A stretch of DNA of 64,000 nucleotides from Mytilus californianus (GCF_021869535.1 NW_026262734.1:77252339-77316338); one strand, 5' to 3'. Positions 1-12,205 are shown, counted from the first letter of the stretch. Notes: a model not told the origin generated them from the letters alone. Translations and numbers: made by a program.

Positions 1-805
1 TGAAATTATTGCAAAGGTCGAGATCTAGAACGTTAAATTTATCTTTGACCTGAACATTGATTGCAATGTCACAAAGCAAGGACCTCATATCAAAAGAGCA
101 TAGGTCTCTACTATCTATTTTTAATAAGCTATATTACCACACATCTTATTTCGAACATTTCAGGGGAGACAACTGCTATGAAATGTCACCGTACCCATTT
201 CGGACAATATTCCCTGTTTCGACATGTCGCTGACAACTAACAAAAGTGAAATATTTTTGTCGATATATATTTCAGCGTCTTAGGAGTAGCATGCACAAGC
301 AAAAGCAAAATCTTAAAACACGATCTTAACATTTGATCTAATTTTCTTGTTGCTGGACCAAGGACCTCAAATCAAAAGAGTCTAGGTCTATATCACTTAT
401 GGTTTATGAGTTACTTTCTTTTTCACGTATGCCGAATACATAAAGGGAAATAACTCTCATATGGAATATCCAGATCTCTTCGATCAAAATTATTCTCGAC
501 ATCCTGAGGATATAAAGAGAAATTGGGGAAAATAATTTTGTCGTAATCTTTTAAGGTTGTGAAGAAGTAGTGCGCACAAGAATGACAGTATTCGGAGAGA
601 TTAACTCTTACAATAGAAAGTGTTCGATTAAGTGGTGTCAGTTTCAAAAGCGTATAAACTATTCGATATTATATACCAAATATCTAAGCGACATCTCGTG
701 AAACAACCAAACAGCACTAAAGACAAAATTGACGGAAGAGAAATAGAAAATCGGAACATAATCAGGACACGGAAAAGTGGGAAGACCTAATTTAAGTATT
801 TCAAG
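1..805. other. No supported gene; AT-rich, possible end of neighbouring gene
   Basis: The sequence has no domain I recognise. The phrase 'aaggacctcatatcaaaagagcataggtct' recurs in altered form near 360-390, which suggests a short dispersed repeat. A 74-codon minus-strand open frame (423-647) has protein-like composition, but no splice site that fits the phase of the exon at 821-916, so I do not call it. Confidence 0.4.
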
Positions 806-820
806 GAATCCCGGCCTTAC

Positions 821-916
821 AACTCTTAAATCTCGATGAATTTCCTTGTATCTTCCAGTTGCTATCGCTAAAAGGTGATCAAAGATTTGTCCCTCTTCCA
901 ATAAACTTCTTTGATT
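821..916 (-). CDS. Candidate internal exon, unknown protein
   Basis: This is a 96-nt, 32-codon open block between an acceptor-like site (ttttttttacacttaaagtaaaactag) and a GTAAGG donor, phase 0 at both ends. The peptide is hydrophilic with a short hydrophobic run and includes EEGQIFDHLLAIATGRYKEI. It would join in phase to the candidate exon at 1190-1318. I recognise no family. The call rests on splice signals and composition only, and it could be chance in AT-rich DNA. Confidence 0.3.
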
Positions 917-1189
917 CTAGTTTTACTTTAAGTGTAAAAAAAATTCACATTTTATAGTGAAGAAAAGATAAAACAACTGTTCTTAAGCAATTTATGTCAT
1001 GTTCTTGTCAATATTTCAAGGTATTGTTCAAATGAATACACACTTCCTAACGCAGAAATTTCATACTTGAACAGAACCAACACTTTTTTATGAATTGATT
1101 CAATTTTATCTTCTTCCTACTGAGTTAGATAAAAGAAGGAGAGGGCTGAATACTTCATTAGTTATATTGCATGCTACATGCCTTCATAC

Positions 1190-1318
1190 GTCAGAGTATG
1201 TATATCGTATGTGTTTTTGTCCTTTCGGATGTTGAAGGCAGATCTTTGTCGATATTTTGTATTTTTCTGATATTTTCGGATTGTCAAGATCCGGAGCAAT
1301 TGAGAACTTATCAAAGAT
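1190..1318 (-). CDS. Candidate exon after the METTL24-like motif exon
   Basis: This 43-codon open block runs from a TAG acceptor (weak pyrimidine tract) to a GTATGA donor. Its peptide starts IFDKFSIAPDLDNPKISEKY. In METTL24-type proteins the motif YSFGI is followed by a polar residue pair and then DFSF, and IFDKFSI fits that place well as a continuation of the exon at 1423-1545. However, the upstream exon ends in phase 2 while this one starts in phase 0. Either a splice site is misplaced, the gene has decayed, or the match is chance. A long plus-strand open frame (1171-1731, 186 codons) overlaps it but has no recognisable domain. Confidence 0.35.
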
Positions 1319-1422
1319 CTATTTTTGACATTGATTTGTTTTGTGTAGTTGACTTTCATTGCTTTATCATTACCGCATACGTGACACCTTATTTATGTAT
1401 ATATTGTAAATCAACGGCTCAC

Positions 1423-1545
1423 CCAAACGAATATACCAAGCATGGTTTCTTCACTACAAATGGGAAAGTATTACAGTCCAACCAATTTCCTCTCCATGTC
1501 TGGTTCTTGCAACTGTTGTATTCGAATCCTTTTACTTTCAAATCT
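1423..1545 (-). CDS. Exon with METTL24-like motif I (methyltransferase-like, partial)
   Basis: The exon is bounded by a good acceptor (tttgaatatacattttag) and a GTGAGC donor. It encodes a peptide with GNWLDC, then KKPCLVYSFG. From memory, METTL24-type proteins (putative SAM-dependent methyltransferases of animals) have a Gly-Trp-x-x-Cys element, about ten residues, then PC(L/I)(V/I)YSFG at the start of the methyltransferase fold. Order and spacing agree here: eleven residues lie from the first Cys to the second. The catalytic fold continues in later exons that I can place only tentatively. The acceptor is a tandem TAG/GAG pair, which leaves the start phase ambiguous. No other exon of the domain is certain, so a fragment or pseudogene is possible. 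Confidence 0.42.
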
Positions 1546-1618
1546 CTAAAATGTATATTCAAAAAAGGTATCAGTTGTCAAACCAAAAAAAAAAAAAAAA
1601 CAGTGAGTCGCCACTTAC

Positions 1619-1734
1619 ATGGTTTGTGTATTGTTTTTGTAACATTACGATTTTTTTCTGTATCAATCCAAGGAGAAACTGTGTGCATATCAACAGGCAT
1701 CGGCATTGTACCTGACGATTTAGCCGTATAACTG
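1619..1734 (-). CDS. Candidate exon upstream of the METTL24-like exon
   Basis: This open block ends at a strong GTAAGT donor and starts after tgatccaatcag. In the favoured frame the peptide contains SSGTMPMPVDMHTVSPWIDT, hydrophilic and Pro/Thr-rich as expected of a stem region outside a domain. A second frame and the opposite strand are also open, so the coding frame is not secure. It would reach the exon at 1423-1545 in phase only through that exon's inner acceptor (1543). Confidence 0.3.
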
Positions 1735-2018
1735 CTGATTGGATCATGTCAATAAATAATGTTCGTTTATCTTGTTTTTGATAAAGTGTGTTGTAATATG
1801 AATTTATGCAATTATTGTTTGTTAATAAAAGGACAAGTTGTAGCATATGTTTTTTTTAAATGCTTTTTCCAATTGATCTTTTATAATATAGAGTACTTTA
1901 AATTCGTAGTAACGAGTGAGAATTGTTCTATTATACCTAAAAAGGCGCCTTCGGAGCGTTGAACGTTATATTGAAATAAGATAACGAGAATTGAATTCAA
2001 GCGATATCCAATTCTTAC

Positions 2019-2188
2019 ATGTTGCTGATATTATTCTTGTATGGTTCAATTTCTCTTTGTGTGGCTTATTTTGTTGTTCATCGTCATAATCTGAAACGCG
2101 GACTAAAACGAGACTTCGCTCTGGGGAATTTGACGTTTTACTAACTATGACTTCCTTCGCGTCGTTGGATAACGTTGCCCATTGGACA
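2019..2188 (-). CDS. Candidate exon, unknown hydrophilic segment
   Basis: The block ends at a GTAAGA donor and encodes a hydrophilic peptide (VQWATLSNDAKEVIVSKTSN onward, with SDYDDEQQNKPHKEK near the end). Its base composition is less AT-rich than the flanks. With an acceptor at 2189-2190 it joins the exon at 2740-2899 in phase 2. The open frame extends upstream to 2271, so the true acceptor may lie near 2216. No family is recognised. Confidence 0.33.
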
Positions 2189-2739
2189 CTAGATCGTTTC
2201 CGTATACCTCCTTGATGATTGATTGAGTAAATTATAATCCAGACAAAATCGCAGATAGCGAAAGTAAACACACTATTACCATGGAGAAAAAGTAGTCTGT
2301 CGTGAATTTAGCTTGTTTTCATTTACACAACGACCATCCTCATGCGGGCAAGATATACCCGACAAAACCTATGAAAGATTAATGCAATTCATGCTGGCGT
2401 TTGTAGTCTTCCAATGTAACTCAAAATTTAAGCGTGTCATCAGAAGTATTTACCGTTAAGGAATATTTGCCCTTTTTTTATTTGTCTCTTTCTATTAAGA
2501 TCAGTACGGACTGCTTTTGTCAAATCCACAAATAAAACTTTTTTAAGGCTTACAGACATTGTATGTTACAGTAGTTTTTCTAGGATAACAATTAACCGTT
2601 AAAATGAAGATAGACAGTATTCACTTCCCTCATAATGACATTGATAATATCTAACTTAATTTTCAAAGATGTAAAACAATTTAGTTGTAAATGAAACTTG
2701 GGGCTTTTTTTAAACAGGGATCGGACAGATCTTACTTAC

Positions 2740-2899
2740 GTAGCTATTTCCATTAAAGCCATTTTCCAATCATTAGAAGGATCCAATTTAGAGATGTTAA
2801 CAGGAGACACTCTCTTCATTTCTAAATCGAAGTTGAACTGTTGATTCTGATGTTTTCGATGAGAGTATTTTTCAATGTCCTTTATCGTTCCTAAAAACT
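2740..2899 (-). CDS. Internal exon, unknown protein
   Basis: This is a clear exon signature: a polypyrimidine acceptor (ttcttttcttttcaag), a 160-nt open block and a consensus GTAAGTAAG donor. The peptide includes GTIKDIEKYSHRKHQNQQFN and ends NDWKMALMEIA. It is charged and Gln/Asn-rich, with no recognised domain. It lies on the same strand as the candidate exons at 0.8-2.2 kb and would be upstream of them. If all belong together, this is the N-terminal stem of the METTL24-like protein, but that link is inference. Confidence 0.5.
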
Positions 2900-3521
2900 C
2901 TTGAAAAGAAAAGAAATTATGGGATATAAAATGTATCGGTCAGTTATCAATGACAGTAGCTTATCAGATAACATATATGAGAGCTCGGCCAATAAATGAA
3001 AAAAATCAAAAACAAATAAACAAAACAAATCGAAACGAAACGAAACGAAAACAAAAGTCAACACAAACAACTATTACTGTACCGTTATGGTAGTGTTCAA
3101 AGATTTTTTCCCCTGTCCATTTTTATTGTATGTTCTTTTATGTGCCTTTTGAAAATGAAATTGAAAATGGAAACGGGGAATGCGTCAAAGAGACAACAAC
3201 CTTCCAAAGAGCAGAAAACAGCCCAAGGCCACAACTCGTTGAGATTAAAAAGCGGAGAGTTGAGATCTCAACAACAGTAGTTTAACTGTCCCATGTGTGA
3301 TTAAAAAATATTACAGATTTGGCCAAAAACTGTCGACACAGAGATATGTCTTGTCTTTGTTAAATTTTAGTAGTATAATGCAAATTTTGAAATAACATAG
3401 CAACACGGTATACTTACTATCTGTGCACTTGGAAACATGAAAGGATAGACATAACGAATACAGTACAAGAAAGGAAATCTAAGTAGAATTTATGACAAAA
3501 GCCAAAATAAGACTTACTTAC

Positions 3522-3538
3522 GTACTCTGAAGGCGAGG
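3522..3538 (-). CDS. Possible 17-nt microexon
   Basis: A 17-nt block (CCTCGCCTTCAGAGTAC) sits between a pyrimidine-rich acceptor (ttttttcttatgattattttaaaattatacag) and a consensus GTAAGTAAG donor. It joins in phase with the exon at 2740-2899. Its GC content is far above the flanks. Only transcript evidence could confirm it. Confidence 0.25.
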
Positions 3539-3559
3539 CTGTATAATTTTAAAATAATC

Positions 3560-5095
3560 ATAAGAAAAAACATGAAAAACCTTTCGAAGCATAACTCTGA
3601 TACTTCAATCTATGAATTGACCTAATCACAAACTTTAAAATATAAATTATGCAAAATTTTTTAACAATGGACAAATAACAGGTTAAATAGTTTTTTTTTA
3701 TATAGTTCTTAAACCTTATCTCTATTCTCGTTTTTTGTAGATAGAACACACATCACCTTTAAACCATTTTCTTCCCAAACCATTAGTTTCTTAGCTTGTA
3801 ACATTGTTAAACAAAGTTATTTTTTAAAACTATACATGTATATGTATGATAAAAGAGTTGTCGATGCTGGAAATGTTTCTTACACAAAAATCATGCTATT
3901 GAGCAACACATGGCAGTTTATGTACCGCACGACCACACGATCTATAAATAGGCATGATTTCCTCGTAGTGACATGAACTATTTGTGTTTTCTTAACTGTA
4001 AAAGCAATGAAACAAAATAGACGTGTTTCATTTTTACCGTAGATCAAAAATTCATTCTAAGGAACATAATTTATGTTTTTTTGTTTTATTTTGTTTTGCT
4101 TTTTTTTTTTTTGTTTTGTTTTGTTTGTTTTTTTTTTTTTTGCATAGACAAACACTTAAATACTATTGGTCTGTTCTGTTAACCATGAGAGTATACGTAG
4201 AAGATAGAACATATTTCATGACGGATTATTTTGCTATTTTACAGAATCGATTTTGGAATTCTTTCATTATTTATACAATTTGCTTAGGTTCGTTGTCGCG
4301 ATAATTTGACGTTTTGTTTCAAGAAATAAAACGTTACAGTATGCGTAATAACTATAATTATATCATATATTTTTAACATGCTAGTTATTTTCACATACAT
4401 GTACAACACATGTTTTCAATTGATTCAACACATAATCAAATATTTTGCTTTACTATTATAAAATATAAGTTAACAATTAACATGATAAACCTAAAATTTA
4501 CAAAAAATATGTACAACTCTAAAAAATTAAGCAAATAGTTACAAATGCAATACACGTTTTCAAATGATACACTTCTCGCCGTCCACACTTAACTATCTGT
4601 CTGTTTTCATCACATTTAAGCAGACCTATATTAACTCTTTTATTAACTATTTAATGAATAACGTTTTTTAATAGACTATTGTCTTTTTGACTTCAACATA
4701 TTTTAAGAAAAAAAAATCTTAAAAATCCATTTTTCAAATCAATATGTATTCTTGATGTAGGTTTATCAATGATATATACAAACTTTTGACTATAAATAAA
4801 AAAAAAATGGATCTTCAATTTAAGAAGTTACCGATTAGGTCTGCATACATCTTATGGGTAGTTTTTCACTTGATATAGTTTTTTTCACATTTTAAATTAG
4901 TTTTGTAAAATTTACGAAGAAAAAAAAAAAACGATGCAGATATTTCTGATGGATGTTGGCAGTCGCTTATCTTAGTTTGTATAGTTTATCTCTATAGTTC
5001 CAAAAGGTAAGGCAGTTAACAGTTTTTTGTTCAGGATTTTCGAAATTTGTGTACTGAACATTTTTTACAGTTCAAGTTTTGTTCTATTTACTTTA
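3560..5095. other. AT-rich stretch without a recognised gene
   Basis: I see no coding block with splice sites here. It holds T-rich low-complexity runs (4078-4142) and scattered A/T tracts. A 93-codon plus-strand frame at 4023-4304 is made of the poly-T run and is not a gene. Confidence 0.6.
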
Positions 5096-6362
5096 ACAAG
5101 GGGAGGGGGTAATCTGTAGTGTCTCCATAAGTATAATCCCCTAGGGACTCTCCCTATTGAATAAATTGAATTGAAAAAAAGTTCAAGGTCAAAGGTCATA
5201 ATTGACCATTGACCTTTGACCTTTCAGTAGGCTATATGTTCCCATTGTCGTTACTGAAGACCCCATGTGTCTATCACTAACTGTTCTCAAGTTGTAATCA
5301 TTTGAAAATTAAATTTTAAAAAATCCCATAGGTTTGTATAGTAAGCTCATCCTTTCTTTTGGCCCCTCTAAGTACCCCTTTATAAACCCTATTGCACAAA
5401 CAAAACCCTGATTGCACCACTAGACCAATTTAGTCTAATATATAGTGGAACTCTAAGTTAATCTGATTAGCGGTTTTGGAGAACGAGTGCGGACAAGTTC
5501 AAATTTAAAAGTGGCAGAAGAGGAAAAATGAAGAAGAAAATAACTAGAATTGCCATTGCAAGTAATAGGGCATGGTACCCGGTCATCCATTGCCACGGTT
5601 GCACAGCAATTTTGAAAATTCCAAAGTCGAATGCCAAATCTTCACATGCCAGTCTACATTTCTGTAAAAGTTTCATTAAGTTTGAAGCATTTTAAATATT
5701 TTCACATCATTTTTTTCAGTTTCCATGACAACGCGGTAATATTTTGAAATTTTTAAGTCAAATGCCATATCTCCATATGCCTGTTAACATTTCTGTAAAT
5801 TTTCATTTAGTTTGAGAATTTTGAAATTTTGCTTTTTCCATGGCAACGGTTGCCATTTTGTAAATTTTAAAAACTTTTTTCTCAACTATACATTTAAGAT
5901 AACACATGTATAAAATTTTGTTATATTTATCTTTTCAACTTAAAAAATATGCGACTTATGTGTTTCCCCATAGGGTTCTATGTTAAGACAATTCGAAAAT
6001 TACCGCTGCTGTGTAGTTCCGAAAATCCTCAAAATCACTTTAAACCTGTATATAGTGGACACCTACGTAAATAAGTTTCATAATTTTTAGTTCAGGCATA
6101 CTCAAATTAGTCATCAAAACGAAACAAAAATTTTCACATTATTTGCGGTTTCCATGGTAACGGTGGCCATTAAAAAATTCCAAGGTCTAACTGCACATCG
6201 ACAAATGATAGTCCCCGTTATGGTAAACAATCATAAAGATTGGTTTCATAAGCTCTGAGAAATAAAGCGGACAAAAAAATGATATTAGGAATAACAATAA
6301 TAGAACAAAGAAACGGGGGAAAAGCAATATGTCACCCAGCATTGTCGATCGGGTGACATAAT
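5096..6362. repeat. Dispersed bivalve repeat block with inverted DR1 motifs
   Basis: The block contains degenerate repeats of 'tccatggcaacggttgcc' and of 'cttcacatgccagtctacatttctgt', and ends with 'agcggacaaaaaaatgat' then a short stem-loop with the arms gtcaccc/gggtgac (6331-6358). I recognise this as a repeat common in bivalve genomes. The start is approximate. It includes the inverted AGGTCAAAGGTCA pair annotated separately. Confidence 0.6.
5185..5223. promoter_or_regulatory. Inverted pair of DR1 nuclear-receptor-like sites
   Basis: AAGGTCAAAGGTCA (5185-5198) is followed after 11 bases by its exact reverse complement TGACCTTTGACCTT (5210-5223). AGGTCA-A-AGGTCA is the consensus DR1 site bound by RXR heterodimers and HNF4. 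It lies inside a dispersed repeat, far from any called gene, so function is unproven. Confidence 0.35.
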
Positions 6363-8000
6363 ATTAATAAGAACTGAGCAAAACCAATAAGTCTACAAAC
6401 TTTGTTTTGGAGACTTAATAACAAAACAAACTATTTTTTTTCAATTGCATGAAAATGAACAAGACTTTCTTTAATCAATCTTGTTTCTATTTTATCTATT
6501 TTTTTGTTTTTTCCCCCACTCCCCTCCTGAAACGTTACTTATTTTCAAGATATTTTAACATTTAGTTAAAGCCATGCCTCCCACAGAAGATAAATGGTCG
6601 ACGCCTGCATGCGAATAATTCAGGTCTATATCGCTTAAATCCGTTCAGAATTATGAGTTATTTCAGACACGACATTAAAAATTCTATTCGTCGAACGCCA
6701 AGTGATAGCAAGATATCAATCTTAACAATTGGACAAGTCGTCCTCAACACACGGGGATCTCTTCCTATATGAAGGTATGTACAGACGTACCACTGTAATG
6801 TGCCCTTTATTTAAATATGTCAAATATATCAATGCCTTGCAATTTTGACAACGTAAATGTCAATGGGTCAGTAATCATCATCCTTCGGTTAGACATCTGT
6901 ATATGTATGTATGCTGATTTATCCTTTAAAATTAAATTAAGATATCAACATTTGTTTGTGAAATATATGAATGGGTAATGATTTCGCCATGAAATATATC
7001 TGTGTATTGGATTTACACAAGACTTCAATATACGAATGGAAGGAGGGGGAGGGAGGATAGGGGTGTTTTTGAAATCCCAGCTGCACGTCTTTACCATAAA
7101 TCCAATGTTGACCTCCCACCGTACCTTAACAGAAATAATCAATACTATTCTCATATCTTTACCTTTTGATATCATGTAATCTCCTTTATGCTTTTCTCTG
7201 TACAATATCGTAACCAAGGCTCCAATGGCAAAGAAACCTATCACTCATGTACGAGTATTCTTTCTCATTGCCTCTACTCTTTTCCGTCTGTTTAAACAGT
7301 GCAATCAAATCAAATACAAAACTATAAAAATATAAAAATATGCCTTAACTGGCCCTATAACATGATAATGCAATTATTGTATTTAAAATCATAAATGAAT
7401 CGATTGTATCATTGAATAACATTATATCAATAAATTAAATAAAAACATCAAGATGCGTTCAATATAATAAAATCCAATCAATTGGCGCATATTCACAAAA
7501 GTGCGTTTATAACAACTCTGTAACATCCAAAAATTGTTAGTTTAAAAAAATATAATGGCTATTTCAAATACTCCTTCCTTACATTTCTTTAATTTATAAA
7601 ATTGTTACTCCGTTTTAAAATAAATTGATTTGCAAACTAAATCTTTACTTCGATATGAATATCAGGTAAATGAACATTTATAAATACTCCTGTACTACGT
7701 TTTTCAAATTGACGAAATTTTTACTTACACCTGGGACTATTATACTTAATCAATATATATTGTCCCAGCTTACATGTACTTGTTTTTCAGATATATTTTG
7801 TTGAAACATTTGACTGCTTCAGAATCTAAAGGATTATGGGTAATATAACTGTGTGTACACCAAGATAAGAATACGTACGTTACTCCATTGATTAAATACA
7901 TTTGTATCAAAGATGACCGTGATGGAATTGTTAGTAATGCTATTTACAGATATTAAGCTCTTAGAACTATCAAGTTTTACTCATGTCGTTAGCAGGAGGA
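6363..8000. other. No recognised gene or repeat
   Basis: AT-rich. The minus-strand open frames at 6937-7244 have no domain or convincing splice sites. Confidence 0.5.
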
Positions 8001-8069
8001 AAGTCTAAAGATATATGTCAATAATTTTTCTTATTTTGTAATCTAGTTTTAAGATGGTGTAGATTGGGG

Positions 8070-8400
8070 TTTACTGCATAGAGAATAATGGGCAAAAAAT
8101 ATAAATAATGGAGAATAATGAGGTGCTAAATTATCATGAATATAGAATAAGGGGCAAAAAGTATAAAGAATAGAGAAAAATGACATAAAAAATTAAAGAA
8201 TATAGAAATGAATGCCCCCCTCCCCCACCCCATTCCAGACCCTCTTTAAACGATGATGATGTATTGGTGTTTAACGTCTAGTGGTAAATGTTTCGTGCAT
8301 AACAGGACAAGGACATTTTATTGTGATATGATGCCTTGTAAACTATACTGATACGCTGAGTCGGATTTGTAAAGTGCTTGTTCACAGGGTTAAAGCCCGC
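8070..8400. repeat. Dispersed short repeats (gaataatgggcaaaaaa type and tgtttaacgtc type)
   Basis: Imperfect units 'gaataatgggcaaaaaatat' and 'gaataaggggcaaaaagtat' run from 8080 to 8215, then a C-rich run. From about 8260 follows 'ggtgtttaacgtctagtggt', part of a mussel SINE-like repeat that also occurs at 42300 and 57770. Confidence 0.5.
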
Positions 8401-8609
8401 AGGAAGACATGTCATCCTACCCAAAAAATTATTCTGACGACGATCCGATCAGTCTTAAAGTGTCCTCTTACCCATTAATGCCACCTGCTAAGCGAAATAA
8501 AAGCAGTTTTCAAAAACGAACTTTTAAAAATATTGTCCTGACTAAAATGACCATCGTTAGGCATTATATACACTCAAATGATTGATAAATGTAATACACT
8601 TCGTCTATC

Positions 8610-8745
8610 ATTAATATGCGGGAAATTGTATGCTCCTCAGATACAAATTTGCCGGGAAATCGTTTGCTCTTTAGTTACAAATTTTCGGGTAATCGTAATA
8701 TGATCCTCATATACAATTTGCGGGAAATCGTATGCTCCTTATGTT
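8610..8745. repeat. Short tandem repeat, about 45 bp, three units
   Basis: Imperfect units of 'gcgggaaatcgtatgctcctcagatacaaattt' type start near 8618, 8655 and 8710. They are non-coding and of unknown origin. Confidence 0.5.
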
Positions 8746-9426
8746 TTTAGGAAAACATTCTGAAAAGAACAGATCGTGTGATGACGTAAATGGACACTTC
8801 TACCATTTATACTCACTTCGGAGGCATATTAAAATATTATTAAACCAGAATAAAAAGACGTTATTATGTCATATTTCCATCCCGAGTTCTAAATTCTGAT
8901 TTTATTGCCCATACTTGTAGAATACGAAAAAGAGTGGATTCTTTATAGAGTGAGAGACCCATATTCGCCACATAATTCGTTCATTTTCACTTACATTCGG
9001 ATATTTGGAACTTTTTATGAAGGTTTCCGAAATTTAACTATATGAAAAAATGTTTGATAAAGAAATTATCTTCAAAACATTGGTTAATTGTTCTAAAAAC
9101 GAACGCAAACTCAAGAGGAAATCAAGTTGTTCGTGTACCATGGGGGACACATTTTCGCCGCAATGTATGATATGACCATCCTCATTATCCTGGTATATTA
9201 TAAAAACGAATATTTGCAATTACATGAATTAGCTTGAGAGATCATTCCTATACAATTTTTCTCCCAAATATTTACTTTAAGACTGCGCATGATTGCCATA
9301 TAAATCTTACATAATTGCCAAAATCATTTAAAAACACCTGCGTATTTCTCAATATGTGCGAATAATTTTGGAAATGGCGTCAAGAGGAATATCAACAGTT
9401 GTAACATTACAAACAGCCTTTACCAT

Positions 9427-9642
9427 CTATTTAGGCAAGTATTCGGTAAAGGCACACACATTTTACAGAAAAAATAGCAAAACGGCGAAAATGTGTCCAA
9501 GGCAAATATGCGCCACCCACTCTTTATATCAAAGCATTCCTTGAACAGAAGATTTGAAAAGCAAAGTTACTCCTACTGTTTACGTTAGTTGCTATTTTTT
9601 CTGTAAAATGTGTGTGCCTTTACCGAATACTTGCCTAAATAG
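9427..9642. repeat. Foldback element with 54-bp arms
   Basis: The left arm (9427-9480, starting ctatttaggcaagtattcgg) is the near-perfect reverse complement of the right arm (9589-9642). The ~108-bp spacer contains no gene. The shape fits a MITE or foldback element. The 62-codon frame at 9356-9544 overlaps the arm and is not a gene. Confidence 0.75.
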
Positions 9643-9689
9643 AGCGATCGTCACTTCTGACGTAACGCACTATGTTGGTGACGTTTTCT

Positions 9690-11340
9690 GATTTCATGTA
9701 CCTGTGACCTAAAATCTGCTTTAAATAATAAAAATACCGGAGAGTTCAACTCTCATTTTGTGTAAAAATCTTCAAAATACTTATGAAAAATTAATTAAGT
9801 TTAAGGTGACTTATTGGTTTTAATTCAGTATTTTCTGGTGGGTTAAACCCACCCCTACTGAAAATGGTCATTTTCAGTCTATTTTTCGATTTTAATACGA
9901 CCTTGAGAGGTGAACAATGACTAAACTGTGTTTCTTTGTCATTCAAGTATTACCTTACAGTTACAGCAGTCTATCCATACTAACTGGAAGTAAATGTGAC
10001 TTGAGAATCTTGCTGGGGAATTATTATTGGCTAGCCAAGTATGCCTAAATGTCCGTTTTTACCGATTTCTGACAAAACGGTGACCTAGATTTTACAGACC
10101 AGATTTCTTTTGGCCATATTATACCTCCTTGTGTTCCTGTACCATCTATGCATGTATTTATGATACTAGTTGATACCTACAGCCCATACCAGTAACGTAG
10201 TGGCCATAAAAAGACTCTGATTTTGGCTACTTTTCACGTTTTTCCGATTTTGAACTCTAAAAAGGCCATTAAAGTTGCCATATTTTCATAATCACACATC
10301 TGAGAAGAGTTTATGGACCATGAATTGCATGGTTGAAGTCCCTGCTGTAAAGACAGTTGAGCTGGGGCAGTTCTAAAAAAGTATGGAGGGTCATACAGGC
10401 CATCAAAGAATGGTGGTCGCCATCACGACTACAGGCGGGATTTGGGGCGAAGGGGTTAAGGTAAAAAAATATCCCACTTTGAGCATCTTATCGGTAATCT
10501 TAAGCATGACTTGAATAATTAACTAGTCATTCTTGTATGGATTTATTTCCCCCTTATTTACACTTATCACAGGTTCAGATTGAATCCAATCTTAATATCT
10601 TATAACGAAGAATATTTACTCCAAAATATTTATAACTTTGCTTGATTTTTTTACAAAAGTGCAAAAATCCCCAATTTTCAGCCTCAATTTTCCTGAAAAC
10701 AAGCACGGTGACCTATGTTTTATTTGGAGATTTGTTTTATAACTCGCCCATGCCTACAACATATTTTAAAATTATAAAAATGACAATGCAACGTGAAACT
10801 CTATCGGATGCCTAAAATCACTAATTAAAACATAGATCACCGTGCTAGCTTTCGAGAAATTTGAGGCTGAAAATTGCACTTTAGTAAAAAATGTAAGTAA
10901 AGTTATAAAAATTTTGGAGTAGGTATTCTCCGTCATAAATTATTAAGATTGGATTCATTTTTAAACCGTGAAAAGAAAAAATAAGGGAAAAATAACTACA
11001 CTTAAGAATAATGAGTTTATTATTCAGGCCAAGCTTGAATCACGAATTAGATGCTCAAAGTACAATTTTTTCTGAACTTTGAAATCCAGAGATCGTGCAG
11101 GTCTTACTATGTAATTTTTCTCATTTTTCTACATTAACTGCCTATTGTCATGCTTTCTCAAAATAGCAAATAAAACAAATATGTCACCGTGTTGGATTCG
11201 GAGATAAATCGGAATAAATCACCAAAACTGCATCCCCTTTGTAACCTCAACGTTAGCGCGAAAATGCGACGTCGCTGGCTGACCGTTGAATTTCGACGTC
11301 TCCCGCCAATATTCCTTTTTAGGTGTATATACATTGCTTA
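9690..11340. repeat. Large imperfect inverted repeat
   Basis: The segment around 10465-10690 reappears inverted at about 10850-11075. Matching landmarks are 'ccaatcttaat' at 10588 against 'attaagattgg' at 10946, and 'agcacggtgacctatgtttt' at 10703 against 'aaaacatagatcaccgtgct' at 10827. Flanking sequence at 9838-9854 has a small GGTGGGTTAAACCCACC palindrome. This looks like an old foldback transposon; outer limits are uncertain. Confidence 0.55.
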
Positions 11341-12205
11341 TTTCGAGCTGACTTAAAATGATAATACTGTTTTCGGAAATAAAATTTAAAAAAAAATCAT
11401 AAATATCTCTCTATTTTTATTTAGTTGTTAAGGAGAAATGTTAGTGATGACGAAAATTCGACGATACAAACCTTGGACTTTGGAAAATTTCTCTATACAC
11501 TTGCAATTTCTGGCACCTCTTGTCGTTTCGTGATTATTATAAACTACAAACTGTTCTGTTCTAGAATTAGTATTGATATTTAAGAGAATTAGAAGAACAC
11601 GAGAAGTAAATGTGTTAATACATTTATCAGTAGTTACAAACGATCATTCAAACACGATTTATAAATTATTGTCATACAAGCTGATACCGTTTTATTATTA
11701 TTTCTTCTTCACAATCATAAAAGCATTATACTTATATTTATATTAAGGGGAAAATTCAAATCCAATTATATTTTTCCTGAACTATACATTTTCATTCCTT
11801 TTAGAAGGCGTTAAGAATATTTCACAGCATTATAATAGTCTTGTACTAGTATTTTTATATTTTATACCTACATATATAGTATAGAGATACACGTTTTTCC
11901 TTTATTCCTGTATTTATTCTATCATTCGATCTTTTCTGTACATTTATTTAGTTTACTGTTTGAGATAAACAAAGAATGTGTCTCAGTTTGAGATAGACCT
12001 AAGGAATCTAGTTGCAACCCGTCATTGGTTCATGTTCCTGGTAAAGATATTGCGGACTGTTGAATATCTTTACGGCTAAATTTAGAAACTTGAGGCAATT
12101 AGGGCTAGACATGCCGGTACAGTGTACACTGTCGTGTATTGTTTAAGATTATTTATTATACTTCACGTTAAAATGCCATATTTTGATTGGCTAATACGAG
12201 GGTGT
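11341..12205. other. No recognised gene
   Basis: AT-rich single-copy-looking DNA with no coding block or repeat that I can identify. Confidence 0.5.

Noticed and set aside
423-647. 74-codon minus-strand frame as a last exon of the 0.8-3.5 kb gene
   Set aside because: No acceptor in the phase needed, and no recognised domain.
1171-1731. 186-codon plus-strand open frame
   Set aside because: No domain; it includes a poly-Lys run from a poly-A tract and lies opposite better exon candidates with splice sites on the minus strand.
4023-4304. 93-codon plus-strand frame
   Set aside because: Poly-Phe peptide from a T-rich tract.
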